In this document: positions 8,924-17,371 of the stretch, piece after piece
Layout: every line of letters starts with the position of its first letter
Numbering within the stretch: the stretch's first letter is position 1
From: Thioalkalivibrio denitrificans
Lineage (GTDB): Bacteria > Pseudomonadota > Gammaproteobacteria > Ectothiorhodospirales > Ectothiorhodospiraceae
Assembly: GCF_002000365.1 (NCBI RefSeq)
Contig: NZ_MVBK01000018.1
Coordinates: 13,063-68,525, forward strand
DNA: 55,463 nucleotides
Direction of reading: 5' to 3'
Notes under the pieces: model-generated
The model's input: the letters and a program-made list of their open reading frames with translations, nothing else
The model's database searches: none
Told to the model about the DNA's origin: nothing
Program-made: the position numbers and the translations under genes

Positions 8924-9913
8924 TCAATCCGCTGCCACGGCCATCTGGTGGCCTTCACCCGCCGGCAGTGCGATGGTCGCGATGACCTCGAGGGACGCCT
9001 GGTCGATCACCCAGATCACCGGGTCCTTGCGGCTGGACACGTACACGACACCGGTGCCGGGGATGGTGTTGAGGTGATAGGGCGCGGGCGCCAGCGGCAC
9101 AGAGCGCATCTTCCCGTTCGAGGTATCCACTGCGGTCAGGGTCTCCCCCTGCTGGCTGCTCACGAACAGGGTTGTTCCGTCGTCGCCCATGTCCAGACCG
9201 TGTACGTTGGCACCGATCTCATAGGTCGTGCCCACTTTCCCGCTGGCCACCGACACCGCCGACACCGTGCCGGCCCGTGGATTGGTCACATAAATGGTTT
9301 GCTCGTCCGATGAGAAGACCATGTGTTCCGGCGAAGGGCCGGCCTCCAGGGTGCGCAACGGCGTCCAGGTCGCCAGATCGATTTCGGTGATCGTGTTGTT
9401 GCCGCTATTGCTGACGTAGGCACGGTCTCCTTCCCGGGTGATCAATGCGTAATTGGGCGCCGGGCCGGTGGCGACGCGCTTTATGATCGTGTTGCTCGTC
9501 AGGTCGAGCACGCTGACATCGCCCCGGGTGGTGTGCGTGGAGATTACATACCGCCCGTCGGGGGTGATGGCCTGGTGATGAGTCCAGCCGGCCACGGGGA
9601 TGGTGAGCATCACGTGGCCGTGTGCCGGGTGGATCAGGTACAGGCGGCTCGTGGGCGTTTCGTGGGCGGCGCCCGGAGGCGCCGCTGTCTCCGCCAGGCT
9701 TCCGGCGATCAGATATTCGCCGTCCGGTGTCACCACGAGCCCGTGGGGGTTCTCGACACCCTCGTAGCGCGCCGTGATCCGATGCGTAGCCGCATCCACC
9801 GCGATCACCTGGTTGCCCGCCCCCAGGGGGATGTAGACGGTGGGGCCGCCCATGGCGCCAATCGGCCAGGCAAGCGCCGCCAGGATGATCGTCGTGCGAA
9901 CGGGTCTAAACAT
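8924..9913 (-). CDS. Exported YVTN-family beta-propeller protein
   Basis: A 329-residue protein with a signal peptide (MFRPVRTTIILAALAWPIGAMG). Repeated blades of the NQVIAVDAATHRITARYEGVENPHGLVVTPDGEYL type resemble surface-layer/YVTN beta-propellers and NirF/cytochrome D1-like proteins. Blade motifs such as AYVSNSGNNTITEIDL and IYVTNPRAGTVSAV recur about every 42 residues, fitting 7 blades. ATG 9913 has AAGGAG upstream. It lies in the copper cluster. Binding of a metal or partner is possible, but no catalytic residues can be assigned. Confidence 0.85.
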   Translation of the reverse strand: MFRPVRTTIILAALAWPIGAMGGPTVYIPLGAGNQVIAVDAATHRITARYEGVENPHGLVVTPDGEYLIAGSLAETAAPPGAAHETPTSRLYLIHPAHGHVMLTIPVAGWTHHQAITPDGRYVISTHTTRGDVSVLDLTSNTIIKRVATGPAPNYALITREGDRAYVSNSGNNTITEIDLATWTPLRTLEAGPSPEHMVFSSDEQTIYVTNPRAGTVSAVSVASGKVGTTYEIGANVHGLDMGDDGTTLFVSSQQGETLTAVDTSNGKMRSVPLAPAPYHLNTIPGTGVVYVSSRKDPVIWVIDQASLEVIATIALPAGEGHQMAVAAD

Positions 9914-9939
9914 GATGGTCTCCTTGGGGTTGCGCAGGT

Positions 9940-10071
9940 TCATCGGTCGCTGAGCAGGTACTTGATCAGGGCTGCGAGTCCCAGCACGATCAGCGCAAGG
10001 ATCAGTACCCAGGTCAGCGAGTGTCCGAGGCCGAAACCCCACATCCAGCCGGTGCCTTGTTCGTGCATCAT
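9940..10071 (-). CDS. 43-residue single-helix membrane peptide
   Basis: This short gene reads MMHEQGTGWMWGFGLGHSLT, then a 20-residue hydrophobic helix (WVLILALIVLGLAALIKYLL) and SDR. GGAGG lies 7-11 nt upstream of the double ATG. Comparable short Met/His/Trp-headed membrane peptides are often seen beside copper and silver resistance genes. Their function is unknown. Spacing to the beta-propeller gene (26 bp) suggests co-transcription. Confidence 0.65.
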   Translation of the reverse strand: MMHEQGTGWMWGFGLGHSLTWVLILALIVLGLAALIKYLLSDR

Positions 10072-10200
10072 GGAAGTCCTCCGGAAACAGTTGCGCAGTG
10101 CGTCATCGGTGCGTGCGCGATGGTGTCGTCAGGATTGGCCTCATGCCGGATCAACGGCACGGGGCGGGCGGCCGGGAGCCGGCCGTCGACTACCGGAAGG

Positions 10201-10566
10201 TCAGCGGACTTTGGGGGGGTGTCCCGGAGGCGGGAAGTGCACGTCAGCGAGTGCGGCGACAGAAGACACGGCAGGGTCCGTGTCGGACAGGGAGAACGTG
10301 ACCACCGGAGAGGGCAGGGCGGTCGCACCGTGACCGCACTTCATCAGGCAGGGGGCATCGCAGCAGGTGCCGTCCGCCCGGGACTGATCCGCATCCGCCT
10401 GATCGGTGTGCAGGCCGTCGGCGGGCGCTGTGCCCGACTCGGGACAATGCACCGAGACCGCATGCTCACCCGCCATGCCCACCATGGCCAGGGCGCTGCC
10501 GACCGGCGCCATGATCAGCGACACGGCGATCAGCAGGGTCAGAAGGCGGCGGAGGGGGGCGTCCAT
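10201..10566 (-). CDS. Small exported Cys-rich protein in copper cluster
   Basis: The 121-residue protein has a signal peptide (LLTLLIAVSLIMAPVGSALA). A short mature region contains HCPESG and the dense cluster CCDAPCLMKCGHG, and the tail is proline-rich (FPPPGHPPKVR). This resembles CopL/DUF2946-like proteins that accompany copper oxidases. ATG 10566 is the first start compatible with a signal peptide. A related-looking protein is encoded at 15277-15708. Metal binding is inferred from the Cys/His content only. Confidence 0.7.
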   Translation of the reverse strand: MDAPLRRLLTLLIAVSLIMAPVGSALAMVGMAGEHAVSVHCPESGTAPADGLHTDQADADQSRADGTCCDAPCLMKCGHGATALPSPVVTFSLSDTDPAVSSVAALADVHFPPPGHPPKVR

Positions 10567-10953
10567 GTCAGGCGGGGTCTCGCTTGGGCGGAAAACTGAA
10601 ATACGAGTGTAGCAACTGTGGGCCCACATGCGAGCCGGTATGGTCCGATGCATGATTGAGGTCAAGGTGTGTCGGAAGATCACCGACAGGCGCCTGTCGG
10701 GGTTCCTGGAGTAGGGCGTTTAGCGAAGCGCATCCGCCGGGCCTGCATCCGGGACACAGGTTGCGGCTACGCCTTGTCGGGTCTGCGAGCCTGTCTCGCG
10801 CGATGGTTTTCCACCAGAAGAGTAGCCGTAGGTCGGCCTTCAGGCCGACAACCGTGGCCCGCCAGACACCGAAGTCGGGCTGAAGCCCGACCTGCAAGCC
10901 GGCGAGACAGGCCGAGAGGCCGCAACAGCGACACGATTCCCTGGGCAGGTTCC
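10567..10953. other. Gene-free gap between cls and the Cys-rich gene
   Basis: No coding frame with plausible composition or ribosome site is visible here. The stretch holds a REPIN-like pair (10828-10893) and probably the promoter for the minus-strand copper genes that begin at 10566. Nothing else is recognised. Confidence 0.5.
10828..10893. repeat. REPIN-like pair of GTCGGSCTKMAGSCCGAC hairpins, copy 1
   Basis: Two short palindromes in opposite orientation: GTAGGTCGGCCTTCAGGCCG... at 10828-10849 and GTCGGGCTGAAGCCCGACCT at 10874-10893. The same arrangement recurs at 17372-17441 and 49787-49856, always between genes. This matches the REP-doublet architecture of elements moved by RAYT transposases; no RAYT gene is in the window. 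Confidence 0.8.
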
Positions 10954-12426
10954 TTACAGCACCGGCGCCAGCAAGTAAGCCGCCCGCGAGGCCACCCGGT
11001 GCCAGAGCGGAAGCCGCTCCAGATCCTCCAAGGTCATCTCCCGGGAACGGGCGAAGTCCGCCTCGAACATGGTATCCAGTTCGGCCGCGAACCCGCTGTC
11101 GAGGACCATCGCGGTCACCTCGAAGTTGAGCCGGAAGGATCGGTTGTCCAGGTTCACCGTGCCCACTGCGCCACCCACCTCGTCCACCACGAAGGACTTG
11201 CCGTGCAGGAAGCCGTCCTGGTAGCGGTAGATGCGCACGCCTGCCTCGAGAAGCGGTCCGATAAAGGCGTAGGCGGCGTAATAGGTGAGTATGTTGTCCG
11301 GACGCTCCGGGATGAGGATGCGCACGTCCACGCCGCTCAGGGCTGCAAGCTTGAGCATGCCGAGCACACCCTCGTCGGGCACGAAGTAGGGGCTCGCGAT
11401 CCAGACACGATGGTGGGCGGCGTGGATGCTCTGCTGCATCATGAGGCTCGCCGTTTCGAAGCGGTCGGCGGGGCCCGAGGGCAGGATCAGCACGGGCACG
11501 CCGTGGCCAGTGCGCCTCAGCGGTTCCCAGGGCAGGTCCGGGATCTCGTCGGTCGCCCAGTGCCAGTCTTCCAGGAACACCGCCTGCAGGGCGAGCGCGG
11601 CCGGGCCCTCGATCCGCAGGTGCGTGTCGCGCCATGGGCCGATGCGTACGTTGCGACCCAGGTATTCATCGGCCACGTTGAGGCCACCCACCCAGGCGCG
11701 CTCCCCGTCGGCCACGACGATCTTGCGGTGGTTGCGGAAATTGAGCTGAAAGCGGTTGCCCCAGCCGCGCGTGGAATGAAAGTGATGCACGCGAACGCCC
11801 GCCGCACGCAATGTGTCCAGGTAAGTGGCGGGCAGGCGGTAGCTGCCGATCTCGTCGTACAGAAAGTACACCTCCACGCCGGCCCGGGCCCGCTCGATGA
11901 GCCGGCGCTGCAGTTCGAGGCCTACCCCGTCCGCGCGCACGATGTAGAACTGCACCAGCAGGTAGCGTTGTGCCGCGTCGATGCCGGTGAAGATGTCCTC
12001 GAAGGCCGCCTCGCCATCCACCAGCAGGTGCACGTCGTTGCCGCCGAGGATGGGCCACTTGGCCAGCGCCTCCACTCCGTACAGATGCTTGTCCGGTGTG
12101 TCGGGTTCGAAACGGTGAAACAGGAGTTCCTTTGTCTTGGGTGCGAGCGCCGCCGCCAGGGCGGAGTCCACGTCCCGGCGGGCGATCACGTAGCCCTGAA
12201 ACCGGTCGCGGCCGAAAACCCAATAGGCGGGCACGGCCACGTAGGGCACCGCATTGAGGGAGACGATCCAGGCCACCGTGCCCTGGGGCGTGCGGGTGGA
12301 CATGAGTGCATCGATAGAGGAGGCAAAGCCCAGCAGGTGGGCGACGATCAGGACGGCCGCCCACCAGCGCCATCGCCGACGCCGGGGCGCTGCCGGTGTC
12401 TGCGCAAGGGGAGTATCGCCTGTCAT
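10954..12426 (-). CDS. cls: Cardiolipin synthase (phospholipase D family)
   Basis: A 490-residue membrane enzyme that joins two phosphatidylglycerol molecules into cardiolipin. Two N-terminal hydrophobic segments (AAVLIVAHLLGFASSIDAL; AWIVSLNAVPYVAVPAYWVFG) precede two PLD domains. Their HKD motifs are HHRKIVVADGERAWVGGLN at about residue 230 and HGKSFVVDEVGGAVGTVNLD at about 415. RFQGYVIARR in the linker is typical of ClsA-like proteins. It lies in line with copper genes but is separated by REP elements, so it may be transcribed independently. Confidence 0.93.
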   Translation of the reverse strand: MTGDTPLAQTPAAPRRRRWRWWAAVLIVAHLLGFASSIDALMSTRTPQGTVAWIVSLNAVPYVAVPAYWVFGRDRFQGYVIARRDVDSALAAALAPKTKELLFHRFEPDTPDKHLYGVEALAKWPILGGNDVHLLVDGEAAFEDIFTGIDAAQRYLLVQFYIVRADGVGLELQRRLIERARAGVEVYFLYDEIGSYRLPATYLDTLRAAGVRVHHFHSTRGWGNRFQLNFRNHRKIVVADGERAWVGGLNVADEYLGRNVRIGPWRDTHLRIEGPAALALQAVFLEDWHWATDEIPDLPWEPLRRTGHGVPVLILPSGPADRFETASLMMQQSIHAAHHRVWIASPYFVPDEGVLGMLKLAALSGVDVRILIPERPDNILTYYAAYAFIGPLLEAGVRIYRYQDGFLHGKSFVVDEVGGAVGTVNLDNRSFRLNFEVTAMVLDSGFAAELDTMFEADFARSREMTLEDLERLPLWHRVASRAAYLLAPVL

Positions 12427-12490
12427 GAGGGGTGGGTGCGATCTCTATGTACGTTGTTCACACGGGGGACTGAAACCCAAGGGTGTTCGC

Positions 12491-12558
12491 GTAGGAGCCC
12501 GGCCCTCCGGGCGAACCGACCGTAGGTGGAATATTCGCCCGGAGGGCCGGGCTCCTAC
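12491..12558. repeat. GTAGGAGCCC-family long hairpin, copy 1
   Basis: Arms 12491-12515 (GTAGGAGCCCGGCCCTCCGG...) and 12534-12558 are perfect 25-bp inverted copies around an 18-nt loop. A close relative occurs at 29252-29329. These are dispersed intergenic palindromes rather than a rho-independent terminator, because no T tract follows. Confidence 0.8.
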
Positions 12559-12704
12559 AGCTCCGAGTTTCCCGCCCGGGTCTTCCGATGATCCATCCGG
12601 GTTACACATCCCGCAAGGATCGTGCTTCGCGTATCCCGCGCCCGTGCGAGAGACCCCGGTACCCTGTCCGTGGAGAACCCGGTGGCTTGTCACAGCCAGA
12701 GGCT

Positions 12705-13148
12705 TCAACGCCGCGCCAACCATAGCCCGAAGATCGGCAACACAATCCATTGCAGCATCGGCGTCAGGCCCGCATTGACGAGCGGCACGATCGGCATAAT
12801 GTCACGGTAGGCCCAGGCCTCGCGTACTTCCACGTTGAGCCATTCGCTGAAGATGGTGTATCCGAGGCCCAGGATCACCGCGGCAATGCCCACACGCACA
12901 TAGCCGTCCGCCGGCCACGCCGGCGTGCCGAACACGAACAGCGCGATCACCAGCGCGCTCAGTGCAATGAGGACATCGCCCACCGTGCAGTGCAGGCCGT
13001 AGAGAATGATCTGCTCCGTGGTGCCTGTTTCCCACAGGGTGTAGAGCGGCATGTGGGCGAATTCCCACACCAGGTTGCCGACCGCGATGAACAGCAGGTA
13101 TCGGCGAAGGACGTGCAGCCAGGATCGGTTGCCGTTGAAGGAGATCAT
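12705..13148 (-). CDS. Four-helix integral membrane protein, unknown function
   Basis: A 147-residue protein, almost entirely membrane-embedded: RYLLFIAVGNLVWEFAHMPL, TVGDVLIALSALVIALFVFG, VGIAAVILGLGYTIFSEWLN and LTPMLQWIVLPIFGLWLA. Possible metal or haem-ligating side chains include HMPLY and LHCTVGD. ATG 13148 has GAGGA just upstream and overlaps the stop of the 59-residue peptide gene (ATGA). I do not recognise a characterised family. Confidence 0.75.
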   Translation of the reverse strand: MISFNGNRSWLHVLRRYLLFIAVGNLVWEFAHMPLYTLWETGTTEQIILYGLHCTVGDVLIALSALVIALFVFGTPAWPADGYVRVGIAAVILGLGYTIFSEWLNVEVREAWAYRDIMPIVPLVNAGLTPMLQWIVLPIFGLWLARR

Positions 13149-13324
13149 GGTTCTTTCCTCCTCCGCATGTGCCTGCGCATCAGGCGGCTTACGACCACGC
13201 CTGCGCCGACAGCCAGCAGGGAGACCACGACCAGCGAGGGTACGCCCTGCCATGGCAGCCAGTGCCAGAGCAGCCAGTGTTCCAGGGTCATGCCGGGATC
13301 ATGGGTCATGTCTGCTGCATCCAT
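13145..13324 (-). CDS. 59-residue single-helix membrane peptide
   Basis: This short gene reads MDAADMTHDPGMTLEHWLLW..., with a Met/His-containing N-terminus, a hydrophobic segment (VPSLVVVSLLAVGAGVVVS) and a strongly basic tail (RLMRRHMRRRKEP). Its TGA overlaps the ATG of the following membrane protein, so the pair is translationally coupled. Function is unknown. The M/H-rich outer face, as in the 43-residue peptide at 9940, would fit copper contact, which is inference. Confidence 0.6.
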   Translation of the reverse strand: MDAADMTHDPGMTLEHWLLWHWLPWQGVPSLVVVSLLAVGAGVVVSRLMRRHMRRRKEP

Positions 13325-13336
13325 TCGTGGGTCAGT

Positions 13337-13406
13337 GTTCAGCGTTCAGCGTTCAGCGTTCAGCGTTCAGCATTCAGCGCTCAGCACTCAGCACTCAGCG
13401 TTCAGC
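13337..13406. repeat. Ten tandem copies of a 7-bp unit (GTTCAGC)
   Basis: Five exact GTTCAGC units are followed by ATTCAGC, GCTCAGC, two ACTCAGC and a final GTTCAGC (70 bp). It lies between the cytochrome gene and the 59-residue peptide gene, just upstream of the latter. Perfect units at one end and degenerate ones at the other indicate slippage growth. Copy number could alter spacing of a promoter. Confidence 0.9.
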
Positions 13407-13420
13407 CTTCGGCCTTGCGT

Positions 13421-13885
13421 TCATTCGATGCCGGCTTCGCGTTGCTCCTGTCGGATCCACGCGATGATGTGTGCGGCGTCCTCGCCGTCCACGGCGGGGA
13501 CCGGCGGCATGTCGCCGAATTCCCAGTGATGCTGGTGCGTGCCCCGGGCGATGGCGATGTAGAAGGCGAGATCGGAGTGATGTGAGGGCTCGTAGATCCG
13601 GTGGATCAGCGGCGGACCCTGGTCGGTGCCCAGGGCATCGGCACCGTGGCACTCCATGCAGTTGGCCTGGAAGAGTTCACGGCCGCGGCGCACGTCGGTC
13701 TGGAACCCCTCGGGCGGTATGCGGAAGTCCTCGCGGGGGGTGACGGCCTGCGCCGGTGCTTGGCTGGGCGCTGCCTCGCTGCGCGCGGGTGGCTCCGATG
13801 GCTGCGCGGTTTCGGGGGATTCCCCGCACCCGGCCAGCAGTCCCAGGCCCAGAAGTGCGGTGATCAGGGGGATGCGGATGTTCAT
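13421..13885 (-). CDS. Cytochrome c lipoprotein (monohaem)
   Basis: A 154-residue protein with a lipoprotein signal (MNIRIPLITALLGLGLLAGC) and a Pro/Ala-rich linker. A class I cytochrome c fold follows, with one haem site CMECH at about residue 77 and the distal Met expected in FGDMPPVPAVDGEDAAHIIAWIR. ATG 13885 gives the best signal peptide. It directly precedes the tandem repeat and follows the multicopper oxidase gene, so it may act as its electron donor or acceptor in the periplasm. Confidence 0.9.
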   Translation of the reverse strand: MNIRIPLITALLGLGLLAGCGESPETAQPSEPPARSEAAPSQAPAQAVTPREDFRIPPEGFQTDVRRGRELFQANCMECHGADALGTDQGPPLIHRIYEPSHHSDLAFYIAIARGTHQHHWEFGDMPPVPAVDGEDAAHIIAWIRQEQREAGIE

Positions 13886-13953
13886 GTCGTGTCTCCAGTG
13901 TTCCATCAGGTGGGCCGGGCGGGCGCCGGCATCTGTCGGCGCCCGCCCGGGGA

Positions 13954-15186
13954 TCAGTGGCCGTGATGGCCGGCATGTCCGGCCGGCGCCGTGGCCGGGG
14001 GTGGTGCCTTCGCCTCCGCCTCGAAGCCTTCATACTCGATGAGCATGATCATACCCATGGCGGCGTGATGCAGTTCATGACAGTGAAGCACCCAGATGCC
14101 CGGGTTGTCGGCGGTGAACTCCACATCGAAGCGTTCGCCGGGCGCCAGTGTCACGACGTCACGCATCTGCCGCGCGGCCTCGGGTACCGCATTGCCGTCT
14201 ATGGCGACCACCTCGAAGGAGTGTCCATGGATGTGCATGGGATGAATGCTCATGGAGCCGGCATTGATCATGCGGATGCGCACCCGCTCGCCCTCGCGCA
14301 CCTTAAGTGAAGGCACGTCCGGGTAGCTTCGCCCGTTGAGGGTGAACAGGTTGTAGCCGCCGGTGGCGTGGTCACCGCCGATCTCGTGCTCGTGGCCGCC
14401 GGTGGCCACCACCTGGTTCATGCCCTCCGCACCCAGTTGCCACTCGCCCAGCAGCAGGGTCATCTCCTTGTCGAAGCTGCGGCTGCCGTCCTTCGGTTCC
14501 ACGATGAACGACCCCGACAGGCCCATGTCCATCTGCACCGACTCGTCCCCGTGGTGGGAGCCGTGGGTGTGGTAGAAGCGGGTACCCGCGGGAACGGCAT
14601 CGAACTCATAGACGAAGGTCTCGCCGGGCATGACCGCCTTCTGGGTGACCCCCGGTACCCCATCCATGGCGAAAGGCACGTGCAGGCCGTGCCAGTGCAG
14701 GCTGGTGGGCACGGGCAGGTTGTTGGTGAACCTGATCCGGACCCTGTCACCCTCGGTTGCACGGATCTCGGGTCCGGGCACCTGGCCGTTGTAGCCCCAG
14801 GCGAGGATCGTTCTCCCCTCCGCGTAGGCCCAGCGTATGGGCTCGGCCGTGAGTTCGAACTCCTTTACGCCGTCGCGTTCCGTGTACGGCAGCCGTGCGA
14901 CCGCATCGGCGGGGCCGCGCAGCGGAATGTCCTCCACGCGGTCGTAGCCCATCATGGCGCGCAGGGTCTTGGCATCCACCTCGCCGTGAGCGTCGTGGCC
15001 GGCGTGTCCGTTGCCGTGCATCTGCTCGTGCATTTGGTGCATGTCGTGGTCCCCGTGATCGCGCGCGGACTGGGCAAGGACGGGGAGCGAGGCGCTCGAG
15101 ACGGCCAGGCCGCCCATGGCGAGGCCTGTGCGCAGGAATTGGCGTCGGCCGGAGTTCTCCGGGGTACGTGTACGCTTGTCTTTCAT
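13954..15186 (-). CDS. Tat-exported multicopper oxidase
   Basis: A 410-residue periplasmic oxidase. It has a twin-arginine signal (RRQFLRTG at 14-21), a His/Asp/Met-rich linker (HGDHDMHQMHEQMHGNGHAGHD, about 44-65) and all four copper-binding segments: HWHGLH 164-169, HTHG 206-209, HPMHIHGH 315-322 and HCHELHHAAM 368-377. The protein ends in a His-rich tail (GHAGHHGH). It is shorter than CueO-type enzymes, so the cupredoxin layout is compact. In this setting it probably oxidises Cu(I) to Cu(II). Confidence 0.93.
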   Translation of the reverse strand: MKDKRTRTPENSGRRQFLRTGLAMGGLAVSSASLPVLAQSARDHGDHDMHQMHEQMHGNGHAGHDAHGEVDAKTLRAMMGYDRVEDIPLRGPADAVARLPYTERDGVKEFELTAEPIRWAYAEGRTILAWGYNGQVPGPEIRATEGDRVRIRFTNNLPVPTSLHWHGLHVPFAMDGVPGVTQKAVMPGETFVYEFDAVPAGTRFYHTHGSHHGDESVQMDMGLSGSFIVEPKDGSRSFDKEMTLLLGEWQLGAEGMNQVVATGGHEHEIGGDHATGGYNLFTLNGRSYPDVPSLKVREGERVRIRMINAGSMSIHPMHIHGHSFEVVAIDGNAVPEAARQMRDVVTLAPGERFDVEFTADNPGIWVLHCHELHHAAMGMIMLIEYEGFEAEAKAPPPATAPAGHAGHHGH

Positions 15187-15276
15187 GTTTCTGTCTCCAC
15201 TGCTGGATCGTGCCGGTCTCCGCGCGGTAGTGCCTGCGCGGAAACGCTTGCTTCAGGAGGCCCCGAGGGGCCCGGA

Positions 15277-15708
15277 TCAGGCGGAGGCAGAGATGGGTGG
15301 ACGAAACACCACGCCCGGGGGAGGCGTTGCACGAAGCGGGGAGGGAAGGCTTGTCAGGATGGGCGCTCCGGCCGCTTGAGCGCCCGCCCGGGTGGGAGGC
15401 GCGTGACAACCGCTGCAGCCGCTGCAAGGGCCGCCGCACAGGAGGTTGGCACAGTCTTGCATCGCAAGGGCCGCATCACTGTCTGCGTTCGGGCCGTGCA
15501 TTTCCCCCTCGTGGTGTTCGACCGCGTGGGTGACCGTCCCGTGATGTCCGGCGTGCAGGTGCGCCTCGGGATGCCCGGGTGCATCTCCATCTGCCATGGC
15601 CGCCAGCAGCGGGCCGCTCACCGGCAGCAGGGCGAGCACGACGGCCAGCAAGAGGCAGAGGAGTTGTCGTGGGTGGGCGTGCAAGCTATCCGGTTCCCTG
15701 TCTGTCAC
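15277..15708 (-). CDS. Exported His/Cys-rich protein (CopL/DUF2946-like)
   Basis: A 143-residue protein with a hydrophobic signal segment (LLCLLLAVVLALLPVSGPLLA). A His-rich stretch follows (HPEAHLHAGHHGTVTHAVEHHEGEMHG), then the Cys cluster CANLLCGGPCSGCSGCH and a C-terminus ending VVFRPPIS. It sits 90 bp upstream of the multicopper oxidase gene on the same strand. The apparent start is GTG 15708 without an obvious ribosome site, so the N-terminus is uncertain. Copper sequestration is inferred from composition and context. Confidence 0.75.
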   Translation of the reverse strand: MTDREPDSLHAHPRQLLCLLLAVVLALLPVSGPLLAAMADGDAPGHPEAHLHAGHHGTVTHAVEHHEGEMHGPNADSDAALAMQDCANLLCGGPCSGCSGCHAPPTRAGAQAAGAPILTSLPSPLRATPPPGVVFRPPISASA

Positions 15709-15770
15709 ATCTGGACTCGGTCCAGAAGGCTAGCACAGTCAGACCCCGGGGTGGAGCCACGGGTTCCGGG

Positions 15771-17255
15771 TCAGACCAGAATCCACTCGGCGAGCACCAG
15801 CACCGCCACCGTCACCACCACCAGCGACAGCAGGCTGAGTCGCCAGCCCGCATGCACCATGTCCGGCACGGTGATGCGGCCGCTGCCGAACACGATGGCA
15901 TTGGGCGGCGTGGCCACGGGCAGCATGAAGGCGCAGGAGGCGGCCAGCGCCACCGGCACCGTCAGCAGCACCGGATGCTGTCCGAGCGTCAGGGCAAGCG
16001 CCGCCGCCAGCGGCAGCAGCGTGGCGGCAGTGGCGGTGTTGCTGGTGACGTGGCTCAGCAGCATGGCGGACAAGGCCACCATCAGCACCACGATGGCCAC
16101 GGGGAAACCTGCCAGGCCGCCCAGGGCCACGGCCACGGTGTCTGACAGGCCGCTGCTGCCGATGGCTGTGCCCAGGCTCAGGCCGCCACCTACGAGCACC
16201 AGGACGCCCCAGGGAAGATGCTGGGTCGCCTCCCAGTCCAGGAGATTCGTCCGTCGTCCGCCGCCCGCCGGTATCAGAAACAACGCCAGCGCACCCAGGA
16301 TCGCGATGCCGGGATCGGTGAGCGAGAGTCCGGGGATAGCCTTGTCCAGCAGGGGACGCGTCAGCCAGGCCAGTGCCACGGCGGCGAACACCACGGCCAC
16401 GCGGCGCTCGGGGCCGGACACCGGGCCCAGGGCTTCGTGCTGATGGCGTATCAGACTGTCGATGCCATCCACGCGCCGGCGCGCCAGCGGGAAGGCCCAC
16501 CGGCACAGTACCCACCAGCAGATGCCGAGCAGCAGGAGGGAGACGGGCAGCCCTACCGCTATCCATTGCACGAAGCCGATGTTCATGTCGTGATGGTCGT
16601 TGAGGTAGCCGGCGAGCAATGCGTTGGGGGGCGTGCCGATGAGTGTCGCCATGCCGCCGATGTTGGCGGCGAAGGCGATGCCGAGCAGCAGCGCGACGGC
16701 GAAGTTGCGACCCTCGGCCTCGGTGATGCCCTGGTCCTCCAGCAGCACCAGCACCGAGATGCCGATGGGCAGCATGAGCGCCGCCGTGGCGGTATTGCTT
16801 ACCCACATGCTGAGCCCGGCAGTGGCCGCCATGAAGCCGCCCACGAGCTGATCCAGACGCTGGCCCGTGGCGCCGAGGATCCACAACGCGATGCGCTTGT
16901 GCAGGTTCCAGCGCTGCAGGCCCAGGGCGATGACGAACCCCCCGAGGAACAGGAAAATCAGGGGATTGGCATAGGGCGCGGCCGCCTCCGCGATGTCGGA
17001 AACGCCCAGCAGTGGCAGCAGCGCCACCGGCAGCAGGGCGGTGACGGGAATGGGTACCGCCTCGGTGACCCACCAGGTGGCCATGAGCACCGTGAGCCCC
17101 GCCACCTGCCAGGCCGGCAGGGGGACCTCCCCCGGCGGTCCGGTCCAGATCATGATCACGACCAGGGCCGGTCCGAGCACCAGTCCGAGCCGTTGACGCC
17201 AGGGTGGCGGCGGCGGGGTCTCCGCAGGGGGCGGTGTGCTCGAGGCGTCGCTCAT
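15771..17255 (-). CDS. DASS/SLC13-family sodium-coupled anion transporter
   Basis: A 494-residue inner-membrane protein with a Pro-rich N-terminus and about 11-12 hydrophobic helices. It has the two pseudo-symmetric SNT signatures of the SLC13/DASS family, MWVSNTATAALMLPI and LSHVTSNTATAATLLPLA, and the LIGTPPNALLAGYL and ATPPNAIVFGSG loops. Such proteins take up dicarboxylates, sulfate or similar anions with Na+. The substrate cannot be told from sequence. It lies upstream of the copper genes on the same strand and may be unrelated to them. Confidence 0.93.
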   Translation of the reverse strand: MSDASSTPPPAETPPPPPWRQRLGLVLGPALVVIMIWTGPPGEVPLPAWQVAGLTVLMATWWVTEAVPIPVTALLPVALLPLLGVSDIAEAAAPYANPLIFLFLGGFVIALGLQRWNLHKRIALWILGATGQRLDQLVGGFMAATAGLSMWVSNTATAALMLPIGISVLVLLEDQGITEAEGRNFAVALLLGIAFAANIGGMATLIGTPPNALLAGYLNDHHDMNIGFVQWIAVGLPVSLLLLGICWWVLCRWAFPLARRRVDGIDSLIRHQHEALGPVSGPERRVAVVFAAVALAWLTRPLLDKAIPGLSLTDPGIAILGALALFLIPAGGGRRTNLLDWEATQHLPWGVLVLVGGGLSLGTAIGSSGLSDTVAVALGGLAGFPVAIVVLMVALSAMLLSHVTSNTATAATLLPLAAALALTLGQHPVLLTVPVALAASCAFMLPVATPPNAIVFGSGRITVPDMVHAGWRLSLLSLVVVTVAVLVLAEWILV

Positions 17256-17371
17256 GGGGTGTTCGGGCAGCCGGTTGGACCGACCTGCATTCTGCCGTCA
17301 GGAGACGCACCAAGTCCAAGCCGCCGGCAGATCCGGATGCCCGGGTTGTATCGTCTGCCGCAACCGGAACC

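Noticed and set aside
13337-13406. CRISPR-like array
   Set aside because: Units are only 7 bp with no spacers; it is a simple tandem repeat. No CRISPR array or cas gene is seen anywhere in the window.
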